Source: Epiperipatus broadwayi
Lineage: Eukaryota > Onychophora > Udeonychophora > Euonychophora > Peripatidae
Assembly (NCBI GenBank): GCA_028023455.1
Contig: JAQFVV010000030.1
Coordinates: 5,906,501 to 5,970,500 of the forward strand
DNA: 64,000 bases
Direction of reading: 5' to 3'
The translations under genes and the position numbers were made by a program. Positions 10,766-22,480 of the stretch are shown piece by piece. Below the pieces are notes generated by a model. The model had not been told where the DNA came from and ran no database searches. It saw only the letters and a list, made by a program, of their open reading frames with translations. Within the stretch, counting starts at the first letter, position 1. Every line of letters starts with the position of its first letter.

Positions 10766-13700
10766 TAATCAACAGAACTCTTTTAAAATTTATTAATTAT
10801 CCTGTAGCTACATTTTGATTTAAAATAACTGTCTACGTTTTTATCTATTTTGATTCAAATAACAGTCTGTGCATTTTTATATACATTTGAGTAAAAATAA
10901 CTATCTATGCTGTGCGTCTATATAGCTATATCCAAATAAAAATGAACTGAATGCAGTAATTAATTGATGGACAATCGAAGGAAAAGACATTGGAAAGAGA
11001 CTATCGTAATGTTTGATATTTATTCTTTATTTCATTTTGTTTATATAATATGTCATTTAGTCTTTATTTCATTTTGTTTATATATATGTCGCATGTTTAA
11101 CCACTAGATTATATTAATTTAATTTTTTTATTTATGTTTTTAAAATGTGTAAAGGAAAGAAGGGAAAATGATTTTGATCCCATTAAAGTATAAATACTTA
11201 CGTAAATTTAAAAAAAATAAAAGAGAGAAATGATATAAAATATTTTTTTTTATTCTTAACAAATTTTTTTATTTGTGCTTAATATTAGATATGAAGGGTG
11301 ATAGGATGGTTGTGTGAAAAAACCATAATTATGCTATAAGTGTTGATGATCTGTTATTAATAAAAATATTGGGTGTATGTTGTTGGCTTGACTGTTTAAA
11401 ATTAAAATAATTCATATATGTTTTGATTCGGGATCTGGTTAGTCTTTGTCATTTATCTAGACTGTAATCAATGTTTGTGTGGGCATATATAAAGCAATAA
11501 ATGCTTTTCATTACTGAGGTAAAGTATCCTACCACCCCATAGATGGGAAATGGCTGTCTCATTATTTATTTACCATGGCAGTAGGAGATGACTAATTTTC
11601 ACTCCATTTATTTTTGTTAAGATAGGGAATTATTGATAAAGTTACTGTTCAAATTGTAGAAAATGTTTTGCATGCCAATATAGAGTAAGTAGTTCGTCAC
11701 ATGATTCTAGATCTTAAGAAAAGATCTCTTTCTGGCTCAAGCAAACAGTTGAGGTTGGGAGTTGTTGTTGTTTTTTTAAAATTTCCCTTACCAAGATGCT
11801 GCTGTGTGCGCGTTATAAAATACTGCATGTAGTGAAGGATATGAAGAGTGTTTTCTTATGTGGGACAGAATAAAAGTTGCCCTGATGGGATAAGAATTCA
11901 GTCAGATGTATATGCATGATGGGGAATGGAATGACAAAGATTTTAATTTGGAAGCGAACCGATCTCAGTTTGATTTTGTGAATGATGGTAAATTGAGGGT
12001 CATCAAGCTGGATCGACATACTGACCTATCAAGATATATACGGTCAAAAATGTAAAGATCTGACAGGCATGAACATAAAAGTATAGGTTTTTGAATTTAA
12101 ATCCATCTGCAAGATCAGTAAAAGATTTTTTTTCATGGCATATCATCCTTCTTCATAAAAAATGTAAAAGTTATTGCTTGATGAAATGACTTAGAAATTG
12201 ATGATTATTTAACATTGCTAGTTAGCATAATTGAAACGAATATATTATTTGGAATAGTCCAATGGACAATGTTTACAATAAAAAGGGGGGAAGTAGAAAT
12301 TTATAGGTTTTCTTCTCTTTCAAGATATAGGTTTTCTTAAAGTTAAAAAATACGGAATTCTGATTCCTTGCGTAAGCGTTTGTGTTTGTTTATTATTATT
12401 ATTTATTTCTTTGATAAATAAATGGGTCAAAACAATAAATAAGTCATTCAGAAAGTTAGTTAATTTAAACATGTATTCGAACCATAGTCCGTAGTAGATC
12501 TGAATTATATATTTGAGTGCAACAATATTATATTTAAGTGTGTTTTTATTTTTATTTTCATCATTATTGCTAATGTAATAAAATTTTATTATTGTTATAA
12601 AATTACATTGCGTCTTGTGTTTTGATGTTTCAAATATCTCCAGAAACTACATCCATCACCTATAGTTAAAGTAATATTAGTTCATATTTAAATTTAATTA
12701 CTCATTTTATATTGATAATTTATTTCCATGATTGATTTACAGTATTGGTTTTTATATTAATTATTTCCATATTCGATTCATATAATTCTTTTTTTTTTTT
12801 ACATAATTCATTTTCACATAATTTATTTTCATAGTTAATTTGCATAATCTAATTTTATGATTTATTTCCGTATTTTACTTTCATAAGTAATTTTTGATTG
12901 ATTTATATGATTAATGTCCATGTTTTACTTCCATAGTTTACTTTGGCATAATATGATAGATTTAGAATTATTAATTAAAATTTGGTCAATAGATTAGATA
13001 TAATAGAATAAAATGATAGGGAATAGTTAAGTTAAGTTTAATAAATTTAATCATTTGGTTCATTGTAATGTTGTGAATATTGGGAGCAGGCGTAAAATCC
13101 CTTTCCTGCTCTCGGTGTTTAGAGTGATTCCCACTAGTAAACTCGTATTAAAATTTATTTTAACATATTTGGGATCATATCCATTACAATGTAATCGCTT
13201 ATAAGTGCACCTCTTGACAGATCTAGACCTTGAGAAAGAGCAGTTCAATTATTAGTCTAAGAGCTAATTTGGAAGTCAAGTAGCATATTATAATAAAATT
13301 ATTATACTATTATTAAAATAGGGATCATGAATTGATAGTTGATCGAAAGATATATGAGTGTTTAGTGGAATAAGATTAGGGATTCTCAGATTAGAGAACA
13401 TAACACAGACATTCCGTGTTATATAATTGTAGCTATTAAAAGTGATGGATGCTGAGAACGAAAAATAAAGTAATGGAATTAAATGGGGAGGATTTATTTA
13501 TGATAATTTTTATCTTGTATTATATTAAATAATGATTTTATATTATGAGCATAAATTATGAGTTCTCTGCATCAATTACTGATTTATTTCCAGTCTTATA
13601 TAAATGAGAAATATATATTTTCCGTAGTTACCACTCGAGGTTGTGGAAGAAAGTTATTACATTATTATAAATTTAATAATAAATTTATCATGAAATAGCT

Positions 13701-14039
13701 GCATGACTAATGCTAGGTTTGAAATTAAGACCACATAGATTGAATGGTTTTATCATTTTTTTTTTTTTTTTAAGAGACGATTTAGTTACTTTCTCCATTA
13801 TCTCCTATAGTGTAAAACGTGTCTAATGATGATGATCGCTGGTGGGTATTATGATTTATAGTTGCAATTTGGCACCCGGTTATACTTGATCTTATTGTTA
13901 ATATTAATAGATAAACACATTAGCCATCCCTTGTTTGATCCTAAAAGTTAATATTAAATTCAATTGACCAGCTACTTGAAATAAATGAGAGTTTGTTGAG
14001 GTTAAATAAGTTAAAGATTGCACTCAGGAAAGTTGAGGT
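10766..14039. other. Long unique AT-rich stretch
   Basis: No repeat of the window's families, no convincing coding exon and no RNA gene seen. If 10698-10764 is a real exon, this would be intron. The short frames here have no recognisable domain. Confidence 0.45.
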
Positions 14040-14500
14040 CACAATATATATATATATATATAATCAGTGCTCAGTCTATATTAAGATTAGCAAGTCTTCA
14101 AACTTTAATGAACAGGCTTCAATCTTCTCCACCCTCTAATTCTTCAGTCATCCACTGAAAATCTATAGATGGAATGCTCAAAGCCCATGTCGATGCAGAT
14201 ATTATTGTCATACCCATGTTGACTTTAAGTCACTCTGACCTCTCACATATAGGACCTTAATATATTAATTAAAATACACAGAAGAGGGATGGACAAAATG
14301 CAGGCTGAATATGTAATATTTTAAATACAAGTATGTTGTCTATGCCAAGCTTAATGTAATAATTAGAAGGGATCTGAATTTAGACTTTCAAGCTCTCTAC
14401 AGCTCTCCACTCTATCCTATACAACCAACATCCATAACCACACATGTGAAAAAGATAAATGATCTTCAATGTATGTATTTTATGCCGAACCAGCACTATT
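14040..14500 (-). repeat. Family A copy, circularly permuted
   Basis: Starts in the middle of the unit (AATCAGTGCTCAG), runs through GAATGCTCAAAGCCC, CCATGTTGAC and the TTTTAAATACAAGTATGTTG junction, then into the unit start (TTAGACTTTCAAGC). It stops inside the ribozyme region at 14500. It therefore spans the junction between two units of a former tandem, one unit length in permuted order, as expected from a circular or multimeric RNA template. Confidence 0.75.
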
Positions 14501-15904
14501 AGGAAATTTAACACATTATCTTACAGTATGGAGGAAAATCTAGTTCTATGTATAGTTGACTATTCTTCATTTCAGAGATGATCAATTAGCATTTTTCCTC
14601 ATATTACAAAAAAAAAATGTTAAAAAAAATACCTTTTTTTTAGTCAAACAGAAAAAATGCTTTTCATGCATTCAGATAACATTGGTCTACACCTTCACAA
14701 TAAAGCCTAAAGTTAAACATTAGTAACATTTATGCAGATTATTGGTTGAAAAGTAGTAACATTAATAAAATCACAATATGTTTTTAATACCAAAATTAAG
14801 CCGCTGATGTGGTTAGCAGATTGCAGATAGTGGAATAATTTTAAGACGTGAAGGCTTAACTTTAAATAACTAATGAGCATGCTTGAGGAAGAGTATCCCA
14901 ATGTACTTAAGATTTTGATTTTATTAAAGATTAGTTATTATCTCTTCATGGTGTTCTTCTCTTATTCTCTTCAGTTATTTACCATTTCTGTTTACAATCA
15001 TTATTTTTACTTTTTTTCTATGTAAGAATATATGATAATGTAATTATGCAAAATTTTGGGTTGAGAAAGCAATGATGAGAATGTTATATTAGACCAGGAA
15101 CGTTTACGTGTGATTTTGCTTCATGACTACAATTAATACAGATTCAATTTAAAGCTGTATTTGGAACAAACATTTTATTTTGCAAATGAATATATATTTG
15201 AAAAACAGTAATTAAAAATTTTCTGTCCATCATGAAAGTAGATGATCTAAAAAAAAAAAAAAAATTCAAAATGCCTGTGCCTCACAAAATCTGACCACAT
15301 TATTATGCTCAGTGAATGACCATTTTAAGAAAAATAATTATAAGAAAGGTAATAGCAGTTAGTAGTAATAAAAATAAATTCGTTTATGAAAATTTATGAT
15401 GATGTTATTCTACTTATAATTTCACATTGAACTACAGTACTTCAATTATCTAAAATTAATTGTTGAGTGTATTTAAAAATAATTAAACCTCAAATGTCTT
15501 CAGTTATTAATAATAAAACGTAGTTTAATGTTATATGGGAATTTGAGAGTTGTTACTCACATTTGAAAGTATTTGAAAATTTAAATGATGTTTGAATTTT
15601 TATGAAGATATTTATCAATTAATATTAGATGATAGAGTTATTGGCGATAGAAAAACTTTGCTTCATGAGAAACCTTTGGAAGCTTGGACATGCTTATAAG
15701 GAAATAACAAAATTTAATACAGATACAGCTATTCTTTATCTTTTAGATAAAAGAAATTTATTGAAGATGCAGATGGCTGCATATTTTTATTTAAAGAGCA
15801 GATTGAATTTTTTGCACAACACAGATTAATTATCATAAAAATTTTGTTTAGATCAAACAAAGATCAAATTATTACTAAAAGTCTTATTGGGTATATGAGC
15901 ACAG
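14501..15904. other. No gene seen
   Basis: AT-rich unique DNA. The 66-codon frame at 15629-15829 has no recognisable motif and is probably chance. Confidence 0.45.
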
Positions 15905-16002
15905 AGTATATGAGCACAGACTTTCACACCACCCACCACTCACCACTCTATCTCATATCACTGATACACTTGAACACATATATGTTAAAAATATAAATAA
16001 TC

Positions 16003-16046
16003 ACCAATATGTGTATTTCATGCTAAACCAGCAATCATCAGTTGGT
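16003..16046 (-). ncRNA. Hammerhead ribozyme, type I (family A)
   Basis: The minus strand reads ACCAA-CUGAUGA, stem II UGCU-GGUUU-AGCA, GAAA, a minimal stem III, cleavage triplet AUA, then UUGGU closing stem I (5 bp). Beyond an internal loop the flanks pair again (AUAAU with AUUAU-type sequence), as in natural type I hammerheads, where that loop docks with loop II. Weakness: the closing pair of stem II (10.1-11.1) is U-U here rather than G-C. Confidence 0.8.
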
Positions 16047-16595
16047 CCAGATTATCATCTCTACACATATATGCAATAAATACTCAGATATATATTAAGA
16101 TAGTCAATCTTCATACTTTAATGAACAGGCTTCAATCCACACCACACTCCAACTCTTCAACTGTCTATCCAATTGAAAATCTGATGATGGAACGTTCAAA
16201 GGCCACCCTGAGGCTGATATTTTTGTCACACCCATGTTGACCTAAAGTCAACCTGACCCTTCATGTACAGAACATAATCCATTTAATACATATACAAGGG
16301 ATGGGCAGACATCTCTATTATGTTAATAATTGAAATACAGGCTTATTATATACCTATATCAATATATTTAATATATAGGGTATATGGGCACAGTCTTTCA
16401 CACCACATGGGTGTGACAAGAATCTTGGTCTCAGGGTAGCCTTTGAGCATTCCATCATCAGATTGTCAATTGGATGGATGGTTGAAGAGTTAGAATGTGG
16501 AGTGGATTGAAGTCTGTCCATTAAAGTATGAAGATTGGCTATCTTAATATATATCTGAGCACTTATTGCATATATGTGGGGAGATAATAATCTGG

Positions 16596-16639
16596 ACCAA
16601 CTGATGATTGCTGGTTTAGCATGAAATACAGATATTGGT
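16596..16639 (+). ncRNA. Hammerhead ribozyme, type I (family A), plus strand
   Basis: ACCAA-CTGATGA at 16596-16607, stem II TGCT-GGTTT-AGCA, GAAA at 16623-16626, stem III of two pairs with a tetraloop, cleavage predicted after A16634, then TTGGT. The distal stem I AATAAT (ending 16590) pairs with ATTATT (from 16641) across a CTGG/G internal loop. It faces the minus-strand ribozyme of the other palindrome arm. Confidence 0.83.
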
Positions 16640-16854
16640 GATTATTTATCTTTTCAACACATATGTGTTCAAGGGTATCAGTGATATGAGATAGAGTGGT
16701 GTGAAAGTCTGTGCTCATATACCCTATATATTACATATATTGATATAGGTATATAATTAAGCTTGTATTTCAGTTAAAAGTCTTATTGTAAAATAAGTTA
16801 ATATCATATGAACAGTCAAAGGGGAAGATTTCTGTCTAGATCATAGCTTAGTAC

Positions 16855-17275
16855 ATCATCATCATCATCATCATTTTTAGCTGTTATCAATTTAATTCAG
16901 GATGAAGGTCTCCAAGTTTATCTAGTTTCTCTGATTTCTTTTTCATATCACACCAGCCAACTCCCTTATTTTATCCATTAATCTCACACATGGTCTTTTC
17001 CTTATTTCATTCACCATTTCATATGTAATTTATCTTAGGTATTTTACAATCTCTTTGAATCCAGTTTAAGATTTCAACTGTCTATCTATTATCATTTCTT
17101 AATTCTTTCAGTGTTATCAGTAACACCTGTTTATTCTCTGACCCAGGTATTTTGTTTTTGATTCTGTCTTGTTACTCATAACATAAATTTCTCCATAAAT
17201 TGTTGAGTTGTCTGAAGTCTCTATATTGCTCTTCCATTAATGACAAAGTCTAAAATCCATAAGTAAAAACTGATC
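16855..17275 (-). mobile_element. RTE LINE 3' fragment, old
   Basis: Begins with CATCATCATCATCATCAT, the complement of the RTE tail, and follows the LINE 3' end with many substitutions and indels (AGGATGAAGGTCTCC, CCAGTTTAAGATTTCAA, ACACCTGTT). More diverged than the 4.4 or 57.4 kb copies. No open frame remains. Confidence 0.78.
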
Positions 17276-17364
17276 CTCTATAAACACATATGTATATTTT
17301 CCTTTAATATTAAATTACTTATTCTGTGATTAATACCATTCATTATGTTGTCATCTGAATTAAT

Positions 17365-17935
17365 AATAATGACTAAACAAGCATCTATTTTTATAGCGCG
17401 ATGTTTATAATTGTAATTCACTAAATATCAGCCTTTTACAGCTACTGTACATGCGCTTTAATGAGTGTTAAATAATAAATGAATACTTTTCAGTGCCCAT
17501 ACAAGATATAGCATTTAAGAAAGAATAAAATGAATCCACTTATTCTTTCCGAACCCAAATGTTTATATATGGGCAAATCTTAAGTACTGGCAAATAAAGC
17601 GTGAAGATAGATCATTCACTTTAAATTACGGTTCCGTTGTCTGACTAAATGATGTCGACTAAATTACTTAGAATTTACTTAAACGTCACCTTCAAACGAA
17701 ACTCAAACATATGTAAACAAGCATCTATTTTTATAGCGCGATGTTTATAATTGTAATTCACTAAATATCACAGCCTTTTACAGCTACTGTACATGCGCTT
17801 TAATGAGTGTTAAATAATAAATGAATACTTTTCAGTGCCCATACAAGATGAAAAGTATTCATTTATTATTTAACACTCATTAAAGCGCATGTACAGTAGC
17901 TGTAAAAGGCTGATATTTAGTGAATAATGACTAAA
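17365..17935. mobile_element. Foldback retroposon-like element F2 (tandem plus inverted)
   Basis: A unit beginning ACAAGCATCTATTTTTATAG at 17377 repeats at 17717 (340 bp period). The second copy folds back at about 17848 into an inverted arm ending at 17922. Arms carry TACATGCGCTTTAATGAG. The whole is flanked by a 13 bp exact direct repeat, AATAATGACTAAA (17365-17377 and 17923-17935), resembling a target-site duplication. The left end has about 41 unpaired bases before the palindrome. No ribozyme core found. Confidence 0.72.
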
Positions 17936-18592
17936 GTATATATAGTTGTTAATTTTTTTAAATTTATTATTATCAACTTTATTTTCTTCTTTTAAGAAAA
18001 TTCATTGACCCCTAATTAAGGCTTTTTAGCACGAACCTTTAATCCTACTTTTTTACTTTCATCTGATAACTTTTGCAACATTTTCTGAACTTCTGAAAGT
18101 GATTGTAATTGTACATACTTAAATAAAGTTATCACTGAATGGTTGCCTGAGTCTAGCATTTATTGCCTTTGGTTATCCAACCTACTGGATTGATTAATAA
18201 ATGTATATCCTCTGGGAAATAAGGGTTATAATTTAATACTTCTGTCATAAATGTAATATCTACTAAAAAGATGATTCATTCATTATTTTTGTGTTTCAAG
18301 AAAACTGAATTGATATTTCATTAAAAAGTATTAGTTAACTAAGAAGAAAGACGGTGCTATTTCTTGATCTTAAAGTCATGCATATTGATGAGCAGACCAT
18401 GCATGTTTATTTACCTTATGCACAATTATATAGGAATAACAAATGCAACGACAATAATACCTCAAAAATGAATCAAACGATCTTCTGTCAATAAATACCA
18501 AAATCCTTTCTGCAGCCAACTAATTTAAATATAGATTATTAATATATTAAAATTCTTATAAATATATGTAATAAATTGATTATATATAAATA
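17936..18592. other. No gene seen
   Basis: AT-rich. No repeat match or coding signal. Confidence 0.45.
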
Positions 18593-18880
18593 TAGGGATT
18601 TGAACTCAGACATTCAAGCACCCTTCAACTATCCATACTATCTCATACCACCGATACACATGACCACATACATGTAGAAAAGATAAATAATCACCAATAT
18701 ATGTTTTTCATGCTAAACCAGCACTCATCAATTGGCCCAGATTATCATCTCCCACACACATATATAATCAGTGCTCAGTTTATATTAAGATAGCAAATCT
18801 TCAAACTTTAATGGACAATGTTCAATCTTCTCCACCCTCCAACTGTTCAGCATCCACGCCATTGAAAATCTGATAATATA
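18593..18880 (-). repeat. Family A copy (C3 of ribozyme mutated)
   Basis: From GGGATTTGAACTCAGAC to GAAAATCTGATAATATA. The ribozyme segment (18692-18735, minus strand) keeps stem II GTGCT/AGCAT, GAAA and the TTGGT closure, but the first box reads TTGATGA, so the invariant C3 is lost. Single unit, truncated at the tail. Confidence 0.75.
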
Positions 18881-19439
18881 CCTATGTGAGAGGAGCAATA
18901 AATTTGGTGCCTAAATTGATTACCTGTATAAAACAGGTTTTAATATTAAACTTTATAAATAAAGAAATGTGAGATGTAGCTGCTTGAACATAATAAATGC
19001 GCGCACACATTGTATTTGTGTTTATATATATATCACGCAAGTATAAAGTAGGTACAGTTATAAGAAAACATTAAGTGGAGGCAAATATATAAATAGTAAC
19101 ATTAACTTTATTATTATATATTAGTTTAAAAAAAAAAAATCAAGAAAATTATGTCTATTTTTTAAATTTCATTAGCAACTAAAGGCCATAAAACAATGAC
19201 ATGTCAAATACCTGATAAATTTCAAACGTGATTATAATTAGAAATTTAAAATATTAATATATCTGTATATACATTTTGGCTGCAGAAAGGAGTTTGCTAT
19301 TAACTGAAAGGAACCCCTTTGATTCCTCTTGGAGACCTTAAAGGAACCGAGCAGGGCAAATTCATAATGTCCATTCCATACGTTCTTGTCGTTGTAGCTG
19401 TTATTACTATGTGATTATTCATATAGTATACGAACATGG
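18881..19439. other. Flank of the LINE, no gene seen
   Basis: AT-rich to about 19260. The segment 19320-19439 is less AT-rich (GGAACCGAGCAGGGCAAATT) and may belong to the LINE 5' untranslated region. I cannot place the exact 5' end. Confidence 0.45.
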
Positions 19440-19551
19440 ATGGGCTGCTCACCAACACGCATTAGCCAGCGTGGTGAGTTTATTGGCTTTTTACCTCCGA
19501 GTTTAAGAATATTTTTTCAATATATACAATCATGACAGACAAAAATAAATC

Positions 19552-20132
19552 ATGGCCCTTATTCCCAGGAGCTGTAAAGTCACTAACCAAGGCAGCGGTT
19601 GGTGGTCGAAGGCGGAGGGTGCTAAGAATCCTCTAATTGCAGACTCAGGCTGCCATTTGATGATGACTTTTTATTTAGGTACTTACAACTGCAGATCACT
19701 TTCAAGTGAAGGAAGATTGCAAGAGTTAGAAGAAGAACTGCCTTATATTAAATGGAACATTATTGGACTTTGTGAAGTTAGAAGAAAAGGTGAAGAAACA
19801 ATTGATTTAAAAAGTGGACATATACTCTACTATAAAGGCACAAATATTGGAAATACAAATGGAGTATGATTTATTATAAATAAAAAAAAAACATTGTGGA
19901 GATTGATGGTGTAGCAGACAGAGTGGTAAGATTAGTTTTACAACTTAATAGCAGATACCAAATGCAGATAATTCTGGTTTATGCCCCAAGAAGTTCTCAT
20001 AGTGATGAAGTTATAGAAGATTTTTATATGGATGTACAAAAGGCTTTTGATCAGAGTAAACAACATTTTAAAATTGTTATGGATACTTTAATGCTAGAAT
20101 TGGTAAACAAACGAAAGATGAAAATGCTGTAG
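19552..20132 (+). pseudogene. LINE endonuclease domain (APE type), N-terminal part, frame-broken
   Basis: Frame one (19552-19866) reads LGTYNCRSLSSEGRL and IIGLCEVRRKG, the first strand and the Glu-containing motif of the exonuclease-endonuclease-phosphatase fold. It stops at a TGA. After a frame change in the A-run it continues as VYAPRSSHSDEVIEDFY to about 20080. There a second 1-nt shift falls inside the motif normally GDFNA. In the restored frame the Asp position reads Tyr, so catalysis would be lost even without the shifts. Confidence 0.85.
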
Positions 20133-20176
20133 GTAGTTTTGGTTATGGTAATAGAAATGAGAGAGGACATAGACTT

Positions 20177-22480
20177 GTGGAGTTTGCAGAAAAAGAAAAA
20201 CTTTATATTATGAATTCTTTTTTTGAGAAAAATGTTAAAAGGAAATGGACATGGAAGCATTCAAATGAAGGTACAGCAGAATTGGATTATATTTTGACTA
20301 ACAGAAAATACATATTTCAAGATTGTAATATTCTTAATAAATTTAACACAGGAAGTGATCACCGATTAGTAAGATGTAAGATACATGTTAATGCAAAACT
20401 AGAGAGACAAAAATTATTAAGAAAAACAATATTTACAGTTGATATTCCTAATCTTCAGAAACATTCTAATGAATTTAAATTAGAACTTACAAATCAGTTT
20501 CAAGTATTAATAGATTTTGAACATGATTCAGATTTGAATGACATTATTAGGAAAATAAGTGATACACTTTTAAAAACTGCAACAAAGATAGCTGGTAGAA
20601 AAAAGCAGCAATTGACCAGTAAAATTTCTACTGAGACTAGAGAATTTATGAAGAAAAGAAGGAATATGAGGATATACAACAATGATGCATTAAAAAAGAT
20701 TGAATATCTCGAATTTTGTAAAATGGTGTGGAAAAGAGTTGAAAATGATATAAGAAAGTATAATTGTGAACTAGCAAGGAAAGCTGTAGAAGAGAATAAA
20801 AGTCTAAAGAGTGTAAAACAACATTTTGGTATTGGTAGGAAATTTATATCTGCAATAAGAAAAAAAGATGGCATTATTACTAAAAAGAGAGATGACATCA
20901 TAAAATGTGTAGAAGACTTCTATCAAGAATTATATAGTAATAAAGAACAAGTGCCTCCTATACATATTATATCTTCCGAATTGCCCAAAATTTTGAATGA
21001 GGAAGTGAGACATGCAATTAAATTTATGAAGAAAGGGAAGGTTCCAGGTAATGATGGAATTGTAATTGATATATTAAAAGAAGGAGGTGAAGAAATAGAA
21101 TTTTTTTTAGAAAAGTTATATACCAAATGTCTAAATGATAAAGATGTACCAGATGATTGGAAGAATGCAGTATTAATATTAATATTTAAAAAAGGTGATA
21201 AAGAAGATATTAGAAATTACAGACCTATCAGTCTTTTATCAGTTTTATACAAAATTTTTACTAAGATAATTACAACTCGTCTACAGAAAACACTGGATTT
21301 CCACCAACCAAGAGAACAAGCTGGATTTAAAAGTGGTTTTAGTACAGTGGATCATATTCAGGTATTGAGAGAAGTTATAGAAAGGACAAATGAATATGAG
21401 TTGCCATTATGCTTAGGATTTGTAGACTATGAAAAGGCATTTGATTCTATAAACATTTCTTCAGTGATTAAAGCATTGGATCATCAAGGTGTAGATCCAG
21501 GATATTGTCATATTTTGAAAAATATTTATAAAAATGCAACAGCAACAATTAGATTACATAATGATAGTAGGAAAATCAACATTGAAAAGGGTGTAAGACA
21601 GGGTGATTCCATATCTCCAAAACTTTTTACAGCAGTACTGCAAGAAGTATTTTGTGGATTAAAATGGGAAGCTAAAGGAGTGAAAGTAAATGGGGATTAT
21701 TTAAGTCATTTAGATTTTGCAGATGATGTAGTTGTTTTTGCAAATAATGCTTTAGAGCTACAGGAAATGTTGCAGGAGTTATCAGATGAAAGTAGGAAAG
21801 TAGGACTAAAGATAAATGTTAAAAAGACTAAAGTAATGTTTAATCGATTTGCTCAAAATATGAAAATAAAGATTGATTATGATGAATTAGAAGAAGTTAA
21901 CAGTTACAAATACCTTGGTCAGATTATTAATACAGATGGAAATATAATGGATGAAATTAATCATAGAATTAAACTTGGTTGGAGTGCTTTTGGTAGAAAT
22001 AACTTGATACTAAAAGGAAATATGCCTATGTGTTTGAAAAGGAAGGTTTTTAATAAATGTGTTTTGCCAGTTCTTACTTATGGATCTGAGACTTGGACAC
22101 TTAATAGAAAAGCAATACAGAGACTTCAGACATCTCAAAGAAGTATGGAGAGATGCATGTTGGGAGTAACAAGAAGGGATCGAAAACATCATGTATGGGT
22201 AAGAGAACAAACAGGTGTTACTGACCTCATTGAAAAAATTAAAAGACTGAAGTGGAGTTGGGCTGGACATATTGTTAGAAGAGATGATAACAGATGGACA
22301 ATTGAAATTTTAAACTGGATTCCAAGAGATTGTAAAAGACCCAGAAAGAGACCACATGTGAGATGGATGGATGAAATAAGAAAGTGTGCAGGGGTGATGT
22401 GGAGAAGAGAAGCTAAAGATAGGAAAAGATGGATTGAACTTGGAGAGACCTTCATTCTGCAGTGGATTGATAATGGTTGA
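20177..22480 (+). CDS. LINE reverse transcriptase (RTE clade), with C-terminal end of endonuclease
   Basis: Open frame of 767 codons; the same frame is open upstream to 20081 and the GTG at 20177 is arbitrary. Residues 60-62 are SDH, the endonuclease catalytic His motif. RT motif A is FVDYEKAFDS (about 415-424), motif B GVRQGDS (about 472-478), motif C FADD (about 514-517); the catalytic Asp residues are present. The C-terminal part has the conserved YGSETW, ERCMLGVTRRDR and WAGHI stretches, as in proteins often labelled craniofacial development protein 2-like. No RNase H. It copies LINE RNA at a nicked target. Not functional alone, because the endonuclease half is broken. Confidence 0.92.
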   Translation: MEFAEKEKLYIMNSFFEKNVKRKWTWKHSNEGTAELDYILTNRKYIFQDCNILNKFNTGSDHRLVRCKIHVNAKLERQKLLRKTIFTVDIPNLQKHSNEFKLELTNQFQVLIDFEHDSDLNDIIRKISDTLLKTATKIAGRKKQQLTSKISTETREFMKKRRNMRIYNNDALKKIEYLEFCKMVWKRVENDIRKYNCELARKAVEENKSLKSVKQHFGIGRKFISAIRKKDGIITKKRDDIIKCVEDFYQELYSNKEQVPPIHIISSELPKILNEEVRHAIKFMKKGKVPGNDGIVIDILKEGGEEIEFFLEKLYTKCLNDKDVPDDWKNAVLILIFKKGDKEDIRNYRPISLLSVLYKIFTKIITTRLQKTLDFHQPREQAGFKSGFSTVDHIQVLREVIERTNEYELPLCLGFVDYEKAFDSINISSVIKALDHQGVDPGYCHILKNIYKNATATIRLHNDSRKINIEKGVRQGDSISPKLFTAVLQEVFCGLKWEAKGVKVNGDYLSHLDFADDVVVFANNALELQEMLQELSDESRKVGLKINVKKTKVMFNRFAQNMKIKIDYDELEEVNSYKYLGQIINTDGNIMDEINHRIKLGWSAFGRNNLILKGNMPMCLKRKVFNKCVLPVLTYGSETWTLNRKAIQRLQTSQRSMERCMLGVTRRDRKHHVWVREQTGVTDLIEKIKRLKWSWAGHIVRRDDNRWTIEILNWIPRDCKRPRKRPHVRWMDEIRKCAGVMWRREAKDRKRWIELGETFILQWIDNG

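Larger units (their letters stand above)
15905..16790. repeat. Family A inverted dimer (palindrome of two units)
   Basis: A forward unit (GAGCACAGACTTTCACACC at the start, through CCCATGTTGACC near 16240 and on to 16395) is followed from about 16400 by a nearly complete reverse unit ending at about 16785. The outer ends, with GCTTATTATATACCTATATC on one side and its complement on the other, also pair. Each arm keeps an intact hammerhead core, in opposite directions (16003-16046 minus, 16596-16639 plus). Confidence 0.9.

Noticed and set aside
16180-16210. CTGATGATGGAACGTTCAAAG in family A tails as a second ribozyme
   Set aside because: The stem is a perfect palindrome but no GAAA follows and no stem I/III pairing exists. 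A conserved tail hairpin at most.
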